A DNA stretch of 64,000 bases from Saccharomycopsis fibuligera x Saccharomycopsis cf. fibuligera (Eukaryota > Ascomycota > Saccharomycetes > Ascoideales > Saccharomycopsidaceae): NCBI GenBank assembly GCA_001936135.1, contig CP012809.1, positions 1,599,501 to 1,663,500 of the forward strand. The letters run 5' to 3'. The translations under genes and the position numbers were made by a program. The notes under the pieces are model-generated. The model was not told where the DNA came from. It did no database searches and worked only from the letters and a program-made list of their open reading frames with translations. Shown here piece after piece: positions 11,564 through 22,760 of the stretch (position 1 is the first letter of the stretch; every line of letters begins with the position of its first letter).

Positions 11564-12309
11564 TTTATGCTTTTTAGAAAAGTATGGTGACTTTTGGTAG
11601 GCCTCGATTTTGCAGTGAGTGCTGGAGGAAAATCGCATTTTAAATTTAAAACTAATTGTATGTGAAAAAAAAAAAAAAAAAAAATACTTGTTCTGCTTTG
11701 ATTGTAAGCAAAAATTATCGAAACGTTCAACAATAATACCAATCGTTACAGTACTCGCACTCGCTTTTTAAAACGAAGTTTTTTTTTCCTTCAAACTTTT
11801 TTTTTTTTTATCTGTTCTTTTTCCCCGTTCCGATAGTTTTTCTTGCCTTCTTTGATTGAGAGTGAGATTAAGATTCTTGCTGAAACAAACGTCAGTAGAG
11901 GCACGCCTTTATGAAAGGCAAAACTCAATTCGTTTAACCTACGACTACAAACCGATTGCCCTCGAGTCTTATATTAGCCTTTATGGTACAGGCAACTATA
12001 GATATAGCGTCTTACGGAATCCATCGTGACTATTTCACAAAGCAAAGGCGACAAGTCTCTTTTCAATAGCTGAATTGACTTTACCATTATGACGACTACT
12101 AGGGTATGTTGTACTTGACCAACGCCGGCAGCGTAGCGCCTTCTAGACTGCTTTACAAACAGTAGACATAAAGAAAAAACATAACCCAAGACGACGCAAA
12201 ACTGGGACTTCACGAAAATCGCACAAAAACATCAAAGATAATAATAATAATAATAATAATGATAATAATAATAAAAAAAAAAAAAAATCGCACAAAAACA
12301 TCAAAGAAG

Positions 12310-12341
<32 letters not shown>

Positions 12342-15133
12342 AAAAAGGGAGAAAAAGAAAAAGAAAAAAAAAAAAGAAAAAAAGATATGCAACGAGCTGT
12401 ACCAATATTTGGGTCTTTGAGGCACTGTACTTCTTGCATGCATGCTTTGCATATCCGATGTATGTCCCACAGATCGGTGGAAATACACCCAATCGCTATA
12501 ACGATCGCTAAACTTAAGCTGTGTATGCAAAACATGTTATTTAACGAGTAAAACAGGTAGATCTGTCTAGCCCCAACTGCTATTAACTGCTGTTAGCTGT
12601 AACCGTACATCCGTATTATACTTCACCTTTATCTTACGGTCTAGCTTTCTCGCAAAGAACTTTGAGGCGCAAAATTCTTCAGTTTCGTTTTATTTTTTCC
12701 TACAATGTGTCGTCCTCGATATAAAGGCCGGCATTTTAAGGGAAAAAAAATAGTCGTTTCTTTTTTTATGCAGGATGCATCTAGCCGTTTTTCTTTCTCT
12801 CTCTCTTTTACTCGGTTCAACTATACGTGCTGGCACAGACAGGTTAAAGCAGTACAGATTAAGTCCATTAACATAGACATTTCGTGTCCCGATATGTCTG
12901 TTGTTGAGTTGTTGCAGGAGATACTAAAAGTATGAAGATACTATATGTGAAAATGTTTCTTTGCAGATTCGAGTAGCTGATCAAATATGACTATCCATTA
13001 TCCACTATCCACCATGGTATCCACCGATATACGTCCGAGGCATTTCTTTGAGTATTTAAAGGATAAACACACTAGCGTTTACGTCCAGATAGTGTACAAT
13101 ATACCATTTGATGAACGATCTGTAATACTGGCAATGTACATAAGCGAAAGTGATATATTCCTTTGAGTATAATATGTTTTGGGTAAAGAATATTACTTCA
13201 AAAAAAGCCCATTTTCACATATACCTCTCCAGCGTTACTTTCGGTGCTTCGCTTAATAATTAAACCAGACTTGGTCTTCTCCCCGTGTATTTGAACTACC
13301 GATTTGACATCGGGTATCTCTTGACAACAAACAATACGGGACAACATTAACGATCGACACACCATTAAGTTACATTATCTGAAGATGCTTTTATTGAAAC
13401 TGTCTTAACTTTTTACTCGGTCACTCAAGAGACAAGATTCAGCCAAAAAAAATTGCAACAGATGCGTTTCTACATATATCTAGTGCAATGAACGCAAAGC
13501 TAAAAACCACTTATTAACCTCAGAGTATAAACGGAGCTTTGAAATATCGACATTGATGTTTCTATCTGCTCTAATTCAGCCAATGCCAGTCAGCTACCAG
13601 TTTGCGTATCGTATTTTGGCTGGTGCTTCAAAGCAGCGAACACAAACGCGCGTGCATTACAGCGCGCGCATGGTCAAACGGCATGTAAATTCTAGGATCA
13701 CTATTGCAAAATTACAAGATCAAACTTTTGCCTATGAATACCAAAGAGATCAGAAAAGCTAACTCGAAAGAGAACAGAAAACAACAAAAAACAAATTGTC
13801 CTTCGAGGATCCAAAAGAATCTACACTTCAACAGGATTTAATGTATGATAAAATGATACTATTACACTGATGCCTCGGCATTTGCAACATCTTGGGATGC
13901 ATGCCCGTATGTTTGTGCCTAACACTTCATGTACCACATAAGCACAGTAAGCACAGCAAGCACACAATTGCAGAACAGCATATGTGATATCTTCTAATTT
14001 CCTTCGTGTGTTTGTCCTAATACCAATATATTAGACTCAGGCTAAACAATCAATTAACTGCTATTCACTACTTGCAAAACTTTCATCAATTTTTGGATTT
14101 AAACTGTCCTGCAATTCACACTTTCCCGCACTTTTGCCGCACTCGATACCTCGAGTTGCTATAGTATCTAACTCCAAGTTTCAAATCTAGATTTAAATGT
14201 CTATATACTCTGGCAAGCACAAGCATACAGAAAAAAAAATTTTTTTTTCTCCTCTTTATATAATTTTAAATTTAAAGCAGCGGTAGTTTATGCATTTTTT
14301 TTATTTTTTATATGCATAAACAAAACTAATTGAATCAATTTTATGTACAACATCCAGAAATTGACTTTCTGTCATGTGACGATAAGAAAAAAATTTTTTT
14401 TTGATGTACCGGATTTTATGATAAAAATCAAAAAAAAAAAAAAGAAAAGAGTGAACGCACATTCCTGCATGCACAGATGCCGGCGTTTTTGCCTCATGCA
14501 TAAAATTTTGATAACTTGAATCTATAGAGCACTAAAGCTATACCACACATTTAAAATTAAATCGCATTATTCATCCAAAATGATGCAAAATGTCAATTAC
14601 ACTACAACATTGGTAACATAAGAATGTATGAGCATATAGTATAGTAAACATAAAAAATAACCAAATGATAATAATGACAAAAAAAATTATAAGCAAAACC
14701 GAGCCAAATAATAAACGAATTGAAAACGAAAAAGTAGGTAAAATAATGTAAAAGAAGTAAACTTTGATTATTTAAAATAGGAAAAAAAAAGAACCAATAA
14801 ATTATTTCCATTCTGATGCTGATGACGATGATAATACCAATAATAATAATAATGATGATGATGAGCTAAATGACCTGTAAAAGTAAACATGATTTCTAAA
14901 AAATATAGTGTAACAAAAAATGTAAATGTAAGCGTAATGACGACGATGATGATAACTATTATTATGTCGCTTATGACAATGTAATGACAAATTAATGGCC
15001 TATGATAGCAATAAAAAAAAGTCCCAAACCAATGATATCAAATGTAGCCCACCGGAAAATAAACCAAGATATTAAAACCTGATCAAATAACAAAAGTCAA
15101 TAAAAATGAAGACCAAAAAAAAAACCCTGACCT
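11564..15133. other. Gene-poor region of 3.6 kb between tRNA-Ser and the SWIRM gene
   Basis: No ORF here has recognisable content; the longest are 76-130 aa and mostly encode low-complexity sequence from T, TAA or CAT repeats. Visible structure: (TAA)n tracts at 12239-12270 and 12310-12330, an interrupted A-rich block at 12331-12383, and a 20-bp direct repeat at 12218 and 12287. From 12,600 to 14,200 the composition is more balanced and could hold a non-coding RNA or regulatory DNA, but I cannot name one. Confidence 0.5.
12218..12306. repeat. 20-bp direct repeat flanking a TAA microsatellite
   Basis: atcgcacaaaaacatcaaag occurs at 12218-12237 and again at 12287-12306, each followed by a (TAA)n tract. 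It is a small tandem duplication of a unit of about 69 bp. Confidence 0.85.
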
Positions 15134-16255
15134 TTAAACAAATTTTGCAAAATTATCATCTTCTAACCAACCAATTTTTTCAAATGATGCAAACAATCTA
15201 CTTGCTTTATTCACATCAATTCTGCATGCTTTTTGTGCATCAGTTCTTCTAAACGGCAAGTTCTTCTTCAATCTGTTTACTTTCTCAGCGAATAATCTTC
15301 TTTTTGAATCCAAGTAAACATTACACGGCAATCTCAAAATAGATGCCAATGTTGCTTCTGCTGGATGCAATTTGTCAAGAAGTGGATCGTTAGACAAATT
15401 CATTGGCTGGCCTTTCCATTCAGTAGCCAAACATCTAGTATTATTAGGTAAAGTACCAGTAGATGGTGAATAGTCAGGTAATGATTCCCAATCAACAAAG
15501 GTTGGCTTAGCTGAAGAAGTATCTCTTGTTTTTCTCTTCTTCACTGGAGACGAAACCACAGACGAATCAATGTCGACGTCACTTCTAGATAATGGAGTAC
15601 TAGAACCAGTTTTCTGCTTTGTTACTCTTCTGGTACGTACTCTTTCGTAACCAGAATCAGAATGTGAGTCGCTGGTGTATTCGCGAGTAGTTCTTTTTCT
15701 AGAATTTGTCGAAGACATTGGAGCAGAGGCAGTAGCTGATGCGGTTGTTCTTCTGTGAGTGTCTCTCTTGGCCTTTGAGTAATCTCTTTTGTGGTTGGAT
15801 GCTAATGCATAATATTGATTTATAAACGAGGTGCAAATTTTTCTGTAATTTTGATCGTTTATTTTTTCCCACGCATTGACTTTCAAAGAATAATTGTGCA
15901 AAGCTGCCATAGGAAAACTAGCTTCTGGTTTCAAAGTTGTAGTAATAGCTTGTCTTTCACTCTTTTTGTCATTTGTGGTATTGAAAAATTTGACTGGTGA
16001 TTTATCTGCAGTTTCGGTAGTGCTATTAGTATTTACGGTGGTGTTATTCGTATTAGTGGTAACGTTAGTTACTAAACTTGGGGTCTTGATGCTTGGAGAT
16101 AACGGTGGAGACGGGATCAATTGATTCTGATTTTTTATTGACATATCGATCTCTTGATGAGAGTCGACAGATTGGTTCTTGCCTTTACCAAACATCGGCT
16201 TGTAGTTATAGGATGAAGAATCGTCTGGTACAATTGATGTATGCACAACAGACAT
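15134..16255 (-). CDS. SWIRM-domain protein (Fun19 / YOR338W-like)
   Basis: 373 aa. The C-terminal 90 residues form a SWIRM domain: LHPAEATLASILRLPCNVYL, then RLFAEKVNRLKKNLPFRRTD and a final helix, ASRLFASFEKIGWLEDD. SWIRM is a helical DNA- or histone-binding module of chromatin proteins. The long disordered N-terminal part carries Ser/Thr/Asn-rich and basic Arg-rich segments (RKRTTREYTSDSHSDSGYERVRTRR). The lack of a Myb, amine-oxidase or ADA2-type domain and the position of SWIRM at the C-terminus fit the S. cerevisiae FUN19/YOR338W pair of uncharacterised proteins. The gene lies alone in a gene-poor region with 3.4 kb upstream, suggesting extensive regulation. Family placement is good; cellular role is unknown. 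Confidence 0.82.
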   Translation of the reverse strand: MSVVHTSIVPDDSSSYNYKPMFGKGKNQSVDSHQEIDMSIKNQNQLIPSPPLSPSIKTPSLVTNVTTNTNNTTVNTNSTTETADKSPVKFFNTTNDKKSERQAITTTLKPEASFPMAALHNYSLKVNAWEKINDQNYRKICTSFINQYYALASNHKRDYSKAKRDTHRRTTASATASAPMSSTNSRKRTTREYTSDSHSDSGYERVRTRRVTKQKTGSSTPLSRSDVDIDSSVVSSPVKKRKTRDTSSAKPTFVDWESLPDYSPSTGTLPNNTRCLATEWKGQPMNLSNDPLLDKLHPAEATLASILRLPCNVYLDSKRRLFAEKVNRLKKNLPFRRTDAQKACRIDVNKASRLFASFEKIGWLEDDNFAKFV

Positions 16256-19200
16256 TATTTTTTGAAGTAATTGATGTTTTGAAAATTATATGCGTGTGAC
16301 TTAAGTTTATAATAATAGTAAGGCTAAATTGTAAGAGACTTGCAAAAAGAGACGTAATAGAAAGGAAAATAAAAACCGAAACAGAAAATGGAGGGAGGGA
16401 TGACATATAACGCAGAAAGAAGGTATTTATATGATCAGAGGTAATAGATAAAAAAGAAAAAAAGAAAAGTTACAAAAAAAAAAAAAAAAATTAAAAAAAA
16501 AAGTAAAAAAATTTTTTTGTCTTCCTTCTGCCTAAACTTTCTTTTCTTTTATGTATTCCACTAACAGAAAGAGGGACAAAAAGAAATACAGACAAAGCAT
16601 CGTTATGTGACCTGTGCAGCCTCGCCGTGGACTCAAACTTAAAATGTATTGGAGTATGTCTATGGTGGGACGCCCTCCACATTATTACCGGGACGCACTC
16701 TCAAAATAGGACGATCACGAGGCCCGGAAAAGTGTCGTAAACAGAAAAGCGCAGCCTTCGGGAATTGGAGATGGGGATTAATTGGTTTGAAATGATTCTT
16801 TAAAACAATTACATATGCAATTCAAATATATTATGAGAACTGTTAGATATTACCAACCATTCCGTAGGGCATGATTACCTTAAAACACCGGTGCACACCA
16901 TTAGTATACAGAGCAAAAAAAAAAAAAAAAAAGGATTTAAACGCAAAACAAAAACAAAAGAAAAAAAAATCACACACGCACAGATGTACCGTCATACATG
17001 CAAATCTAAAACACCGACTGATACTTCTCTTTCTTTTGTTTCGTTATCCCGAAGGCTTGCAGCAGCTTTTTCCATCAAAATCGTGCCACGTACGCGACCT
17101 GACTTCTGCCCCGGTACCTAAATGCGATAAAATGCCAAATGGTTGCCTTTCAATTGTTGCTTTATGTGTAGCTACGCTCTACATTGCTTAATGCGCTGCC
17201 ATAGTCACAGGGAATTAGCCATCTATCGTCAGATATAGAAGCACAATTATAAAGAAATAACTGTGCGTGTATGCCAAACAGAAGCATCTATCTGTAAGTC
17301 TGCAGTGACGTGTGCCAACCTTCAACTCATCAGGGGGAACATAGTCAATTGCAATACCGTATGTATCTCACGATGATGACTCAAAGGCAGCACACCCACG
17401 CGGTCATCATTATTATCATTATCATTATTATCGTCATCATCATCATCATTATTATCTGCGGTTGCAATTTTAATTGACTTTGGAGCATACCCAGAAAATT
17501 TAAGCGGACAATCCACTGTTTTCTTCAATCAATTGAGTTCGTAAATAGTTTCATTCTCAAACAGATTGGACACAAATCATAAATATAGAACCAAGCGGGA
17601 CTGCAGTGAGCTTGCAGTGAGCTGCTGATAATGTCAGCTGACAGCGTCACCATCTGCGGGACAGCATGATATCATGTGACTGTAGCTTAAACCGTTGAAG
17701 ATGCAATTTTTCCGTTATCCTTCACAAACCGCCAACAGCATCAAGTGCAAAACATTCTTATGGGCGTGTTTCTTTTCTGGTTGTGGTTGCGATGTTTTAT
17801 GGGAATGGCAACGGTTCCATTCCTTTTTGCTCTCTATAGTGTGCTTTTGGTTTTGCTGTCTTGCTGTCTTGCTGTCACGCTGTCACGCTGTTCAGCCGGT
17901 TTTTTTTTTTTTCTTTTTTTTTCTGCAATCGGTGGAGCACGCTCTCAGTGGGTCCTCCTTGGGCCGGGGGGAACAGCCTTCGTGATGATCATCGATGCTT
18001 CTTTTTTAAGAATGCGCTTGATATTTTTTTTTTCTTTTTTCTTTTTTTTTTTTTTTTTTTTAATATTCTGATCGCCCCGACGCTAACCATTTGTACGGTA
18101 ACAAAGCATGCCCGTGCTCGGACTATCTATCTTTCGATACACCGATTCATGAGACCAGTTGTCTGACACAATTGTATGACAATATGTACACCTAGCAACT
18201 CCTCATTTGAGTTTTCTGTAATTGCTCCAAATCAATTGCTGTCAACTGATTCTACTGTTTTTTTCTGTTGTAATGTATTGTGCTTCCGATCAGTTGTGTT
18301 AACAATTGATGTCTCGTGATTTGTTGTTGTACTTTACTTTTTGCTCCTTCGGGAATATAATAGAATCATACTCAATTCGGTCGCAAAAGGTACGGCACCG
18401 CTGATCTTTTCAATCTCGCATAGCTTTTGAATTGTCCCCTTTTGGATCTGCTTCCAACTGTAGCTGCTGCACTATTCAATCAAGCGATTTGATAAGTCAT
18501 GAACCCATCAAAACTTCCATCTCACAGCCATCTCTTCATTATTTTTGGGCACATTCTTTGCAATTTTTCTCTTTCAATTGCTTTTGTGGGTATCCAATAT
18601 ATATTGACGTAAATACCACCTGGGACAAGCTAGTGCAATTAGCATCTGATGCCTTGGGCGTCGTCTAAAACGATTTAATGCATTGGTTCTCGTAAACGCG
18701 TAATTCATTGCACCCTAATATCCAGTCAATTGCCTATTGCCAAATCGTGCTAATGGCCCGCTCAGGACTGAAATTGACAATGAGGGTTGTTTGGATCGCT
18801 GATGATTGACATTAAGCTACAGTATACAGCTAAGTCCTTCAAAGGCAGGCTGGCTGAATGATATAATTAGTTCGTTAATTGATTGCTGTCCATATAGTTT
18901 TATTAATCCAGGTAATTTGTTGTAGAAATGTATGACGCTAAATACCGTTAACTGATAAATCTGAGTGTCCCATAATCTGCTTTGTTGTTATTAGCAATTG
19001 TCCTTGTCGCATCAGATGCTAACGAATTTAGCTTAGTTCCTGCAATACAGAAACAAAACAGAAACACAACGCGATCGGTAAAACTTAGAATACTGTGACG
19101 TTTGAGTAATCCCTCTTTCCTCCCTTCCCTTCTTCTAAACTTACGCATTCTTGTGACTCTATCCCTTTGATGTTCTGCTCATATGATATAATCGCGCTAA

Positions 19201-19695
19201 TAAAACGCAATTGATGCCATTGTTTGATGAAAGAGGCATACCAAAATAGTTAGGGTGAAAACCAAAAGTAAGGGATGCTTCAAAAAAAAGCCATAAATAA
19301 TAATTAAAAAGCGAATTATTTGACAATTGGCACCCTAGATAACACTACCCCACATATACCCACAAGGAGCAGCAGTGTACTTTATACTCATCGATGGGCC
19401 TACTTATACTCAATTGACTGATTGGCTAACTAATTGTTAGTCAAGAGCAAAGGGCAATTTTTCTCTGACTTTACCCCAGACTTTCAAAAGCTTATGACAG
19501 CTGCGTCTGTTTTTTGAGGCTTCTTGAGAATTCTTCTTTGCGATCAATTAGCTTCATATATCTCTTGTCACTTGCTGCTAATAAAATTGTAAGTGTGTCT
19601 GTTAATTGTAATAGTAACATCATAAGAAAAAAAAAATGAAACATAAATTTATTAAATAAAAATCTAAGATATATAACCATAACAAACAACCTTTC
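16256..19695. other. Gene-poor region of 3.4 kb upstream of the SWIRM gene
   Basis: Contains A-tracts at 16473-16507, T-tracts at 17901-17924 and 18027-18061, a (CAT/TTA)n stretch at 17405-17455, a short tandem gcagtgagct repeat near 17605, and an imperfect inverted repeat (18627-18652 with 19009-19034). No credible gene. It is likely the upstream control region of the SWIRM gene plus the 3' flank of the Msb1-like gene. Confidence 0.5.
18627..19034. repeat. Imperfect 26-bp inverted repeat
   Basis: The left arm at 18627-18652 reads AAGCTA, six unmatched bases, then TTAGCATCTGATGC. The reverse complement of 19009-19034 reads AAGCTA, six different bases, then TTAGCATCTGATGC. The arms are separated by about 356 bp. 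Confidence 0.75.
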
Positions 19696-22011
19696 TCAGG
19701 CCTTGCCAGCAAGGCTCTTGAGAGAAGAGCATCTGGGGGATGTTTTCAACCCTAAGGGCATGTAAGAATCATCAACAGCACAAGCCCCAGCAACAGCATT
19801 GTCAAAAGGTATGTTCATTGGCCAGGCAACAGTTTTGGCCGTAGCATTAACTGAATCATTAGACATATTGATCATTGTCACACTTGACGTATCTTGCACA
19901 GAGTCTCGTTCTGAGTGTCTTCTTTTCTTTGAGCTTGCTGAACTTTGTCTCTTCTGTTTTTGAGGCATAACAATTTCATCTTCGGTAAAAGTACGCCCCA
20001 AAATTTCGACGTTTCTCAGCTCATTTGGATCAGCAAAGGTTGGTTCAGAAGCTTTCAGGTTATTAGGCACTGCTTCTCCAGGCTCATTTGTAAGTCTGTT
20101 CTTCACAATTGATTTAATCTCAGACTTCTCGTAATCTTCATATTCTCCACTTTCTTCGACTTTTTCGACTTCTTCGACTTCTTCGACTTCTTTTCTCTGT
20201 TTTCTTTGTCGGTCTTTTCTCTGATTATTGAGTAGCTCTTCCGCTTCAGAGATTGTAAACATTCCATGGTCACCATTAGCCACTGGGGATGCAGGCCCGT
20301 TGAATGTCATCATCTCTGTCATTTCCGGATCAACAAATTCGCCGCCATTCTTTTGAAGAAACTCGCATCGTGCATTATCATCAGTAGTGATCACCAACCA
20401 ACTAATTTGTCCAATTTTTTGCTTTAACTCAAATATAAATGTTGATTTGAGCTTGCCCATTAGAGTTTCTTGCTTCCAAGTGTTGAAAAACCACTCACTG
20501 ATTACAATCTTGGATACTTTCACCGAGTCCTCCATGCTGAAGGAATTATCAGCATCTTCCTCAATGACTTCTGTGAACAACCTGTCATGGTGCTTGATTT
20601 TGTCATAGAGTGTGCTGCTGCGATCAAATATGCTCAAGTACTCCAACGATAAATCACTAACATTAGCACTCAATGTTTCGTATGGCTTTGCACATAGTTT
20701 CTCCAAAAACATTGACTCATCAAAAAACAAAGGATGGAATGAGTATGCGGAAGCCTTTGAAGCACCAATCTGTCTAACGATATCACCAAAATCAAAATCT
20801 TCTGATTCCAATTTATGCTTAGGAACCGACACCACTAGCCCATATTCAACAAATTCAGTTTGATAAAAATTTGGTGGATATCTGAACAAATCAAGCTCAT
20901 TTGTTGTAGGTATCAGTCTTTCACTGACCTTGCCCTCATGTAAAATGTTTCTCAAGTACGAGGAGAATAATCTTTGAAAGGCTAGGTTCCGCTGACAGTA
21001 GTATTGTTTCTTGTAGTAAATGTCTTTATAATCATCATCGTCTTCATAGGTATAATCGTTAAAACTTCTCGGCTCTTTGAAGCAAATCGAGGAAGCAACA
21101 TAAAGCAAATCATATAAATTAGTGTTACCCAAATCAGTATTGGACCAAATCAGCACAACTAAATCTAAAAATTCTTGCAAGATATGAGGATGGTTGATAC
21201 TTGGTAAGCACTTTGGGATAATGTTGTAAAAGTTTGTCGGATGATAATCTGCAGCTGCATCTTGTATGGTAAACTCCTCATAACATGCCCAACTCAATAT
21301 ACCACCAGGTAGCAATGATAGTATAAGTCTAGTGCTTATCACGACAATCAATAAATCGGTTGATGCAATCAAAGATTCAAGTTTATTTCCCTTGAGTGAG
21401 CACCCGTCTCTTGGGAATAATTCATTTATGAAAAACTTGACCCTCCATAAAGTTTTGCGATCAAGCTGCTGTAAATTTGGGGCAAAAAAATCCATGGCAT
21501 GAAGTTCGCTTTCTCCTTCCTCTAGAGCTTCCTTTATGTTTTTTGTCAATGAATGTAGTACATATCGGCATGACTTGTGGTTGATTCCGTTTGGTTTTGC
21601 AAAAATATCGAATGGTTCTTTGCTGTCTTTAAGAATCGACCCTTCAAACGCTTGCTTATCGTAAATGTAATATCTCAATTGAAACTTTGAACGGTTGGTA
21701 TTGATGGACTGAATTAGCTTTGTCATTGAAACGCTATTAGTTTTCACCACGCTTTGCAAATCTTTTTCGATAGAAAAGCTGTTGTATTTGTAGCTATTTA
21801 CAAGATTGCCATCATAGGCATCAAATTGATGTATTAAAACAGTTGCATTGCTGATATTGGACTCCGAATCATATGAATCTGTGTGTTGCCCAGTCAGAAG
21901 TTTATCCTCTTCAATAGATCCGTCGCTGCTACTAGACTCGTAGGGTACTGAGATCTGACTTTTATTGATTTTTTTCTTTTTAAAGAGCTTGAGCTTGAAT
22001 TTTATTGCCAT
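19696..22011 (-). CDS. MSB1: Probable Msb1/Mug8-family morphogenesis protein
   Basis: 771 aa. Residues about 55-540 resemble the Msb1/Mug8 region, a divergent RhoGAP-like fold, with blocks such as QLDRKTLWRVKFFINELFPR, LSLLPGGILSWACYEEF and LVVLIWSNTDLGNTNLYDLL. The C-terminal part is disordered, with a Lys/Glu-rich coiled stretch (RKQRKEVEEVEEVEKVEE) and a basic cluster, KQKRQSSASSKKRRH. In S. cerevisiae Msb1 is a multicopy suppressor of cdc24/cdc42 bud-emergence defects, linked to Cdc42/Rho1 polarity signalling. I recognise the family by fold pattern and overall layout rather than by a short diagnostic motif, so a profile search is needed. The start is the ATG at 22011, directly followed by a Lys-rich N-terminus. 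Confidence 0.58.
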   Translation of the reverse strand: MAIKFKLKLFKKKKINKSQISVPYESSSSDGSIEEDKLLTGQHTDSYDSESNISNATVLIHQFDAYDGNLVNSYKYNSFSIEKDLQSVVKTNSVSMTKLIQSINTNRSKFQLRYYIYDKQAFEGSILKDSKEPFDIFAKPNGINHKSCRYVLHSLTKNIKEALEEGESELHAMDFFAPNLQQLDRKTLWRVKFFINELFPRDGCSLKGNKLESLIASTDLLIVVISTRLILSLLPGGILSWACYEEFTIQDAAADYHPTNFYNIIPKCLPSINHPHILQEFLDLVVLIWSNTDLGNTNLYDLLYVASSICFKEPRSFNDYTYEDDDDYKDIYYKKQYYCQRNLAFQRLFSSYLRNILHEGKVSERLIPTTNELDLFRYPPNFYQTEFVEYGLVVSVPKHKLESEDFDFGDIVRQIGASKASAYSFHPLFFDESMFLEKLCAKPYETLSANVSDLSLEYLSIFDRSSTLYDKIKHHDRLFTEVIEEDADNSFSMEDSVKVSKIVISEWFFNTWKQETLMGKLKSTFIFELKQKIGQISWLVITTDDNARCEFLQKNGGEFVDPEMTEMMTFNGPASPVANGDHGMFTISEAEELLNNQRKDRQRKQRKEVEEVEEVEKVEESGEYEDYEKSEIKSIVKNRLTNEPGEAVPNNLKASEPTFADPNELRNVEILGRTFTEDEIVMPQKQKRQSSASSKKRRHSERDSVQDTSSVTMINMSNDSVNATAKTVAWPMNIPFDNAVAGACAVDDSYMPLGLKTSPRCSSLKSLAGKA

Positions 22012-22603
22012 AGTGGGTATGGTATTAACAATTGGGGAGTACTTTGGGTATTTTTGAAATAAGAACTATTAGGGAAAAAAAAATAACCAACTGGCCAAAC
22101 AGTTGAAGAGCAAAACTTTGGTTTGGGATAGTGGCCAAGGACCTTAAGATATTGCCTCAAGTTTATATAAAGAGCAAGCGCTCGAACTGATACTTTCACA
22201 AGCGCTTATTATAGCAGGTGATATATCACAAGCGAATGCCGATTGTTTCATGAAGGCAAGAAAAAAAATAGAAACTGGAGGCCAGGAAGGGAAAACGGAC
22301 AATTTATCTGCTAGTCTTTGAGGATATATCATTTAGTGATCTGCGCAACCGAGTTAAATTGCAAGAAGAGGTAATTAGATGATGAAGAGGTAGTGCACTC
22401 TACAGAGGCTTTTAAGTGGGCGGCTGTAGCACCAGAGTCAACGTAAAACAGATTCATCACAGCAGGCCTCAGCCAACCTGCAGCGCAGCGCATACGGGTG
22501 CAGTGTGTCATTACAGAGAGCTTAGTGATAAAGGTCGAAAAAACGAATATTAGCAGAGTGTCAATCTATAAAACATAATAATAATAAGAACAATAAGTAT
22601 ATG

Positions 22604-22640
<37 letters not shown>

Positions 22641-22760
22641 AGAACATGGAAGTGAGCGAAAGTGGAGATGAGGAGGTATAAATTATTTTGTACAAGTACG
22701 CCTCACCGTTAGTAACTAAAAGAAAACACAGTTGCGAAGTCCGATTTCGTGGATCATACA
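22012..22760. other. Intergenic: Msb1-like promoter and NPP 3' flank
   Basis: Both flanking genes are on the minus strand. A run of 32 A lies at 22608-22639. No ORF or RNA gene is recognisable. Confidence 0.5.

Noticed and set aside
12600-12640. ACATCCGTA near 12608 as part of a telomerase RNA template
   Set aside because: Only about nine bases agree with the Candida-type telomeric repeat; the rest of the unit is absent.
22700-22760. TACTAAC on the minus strand just after the NPP stop as an intron near the C-terminus
   Set aside because: No good donor precedes it within the coding sequence and the existing stop closes a complete protein.
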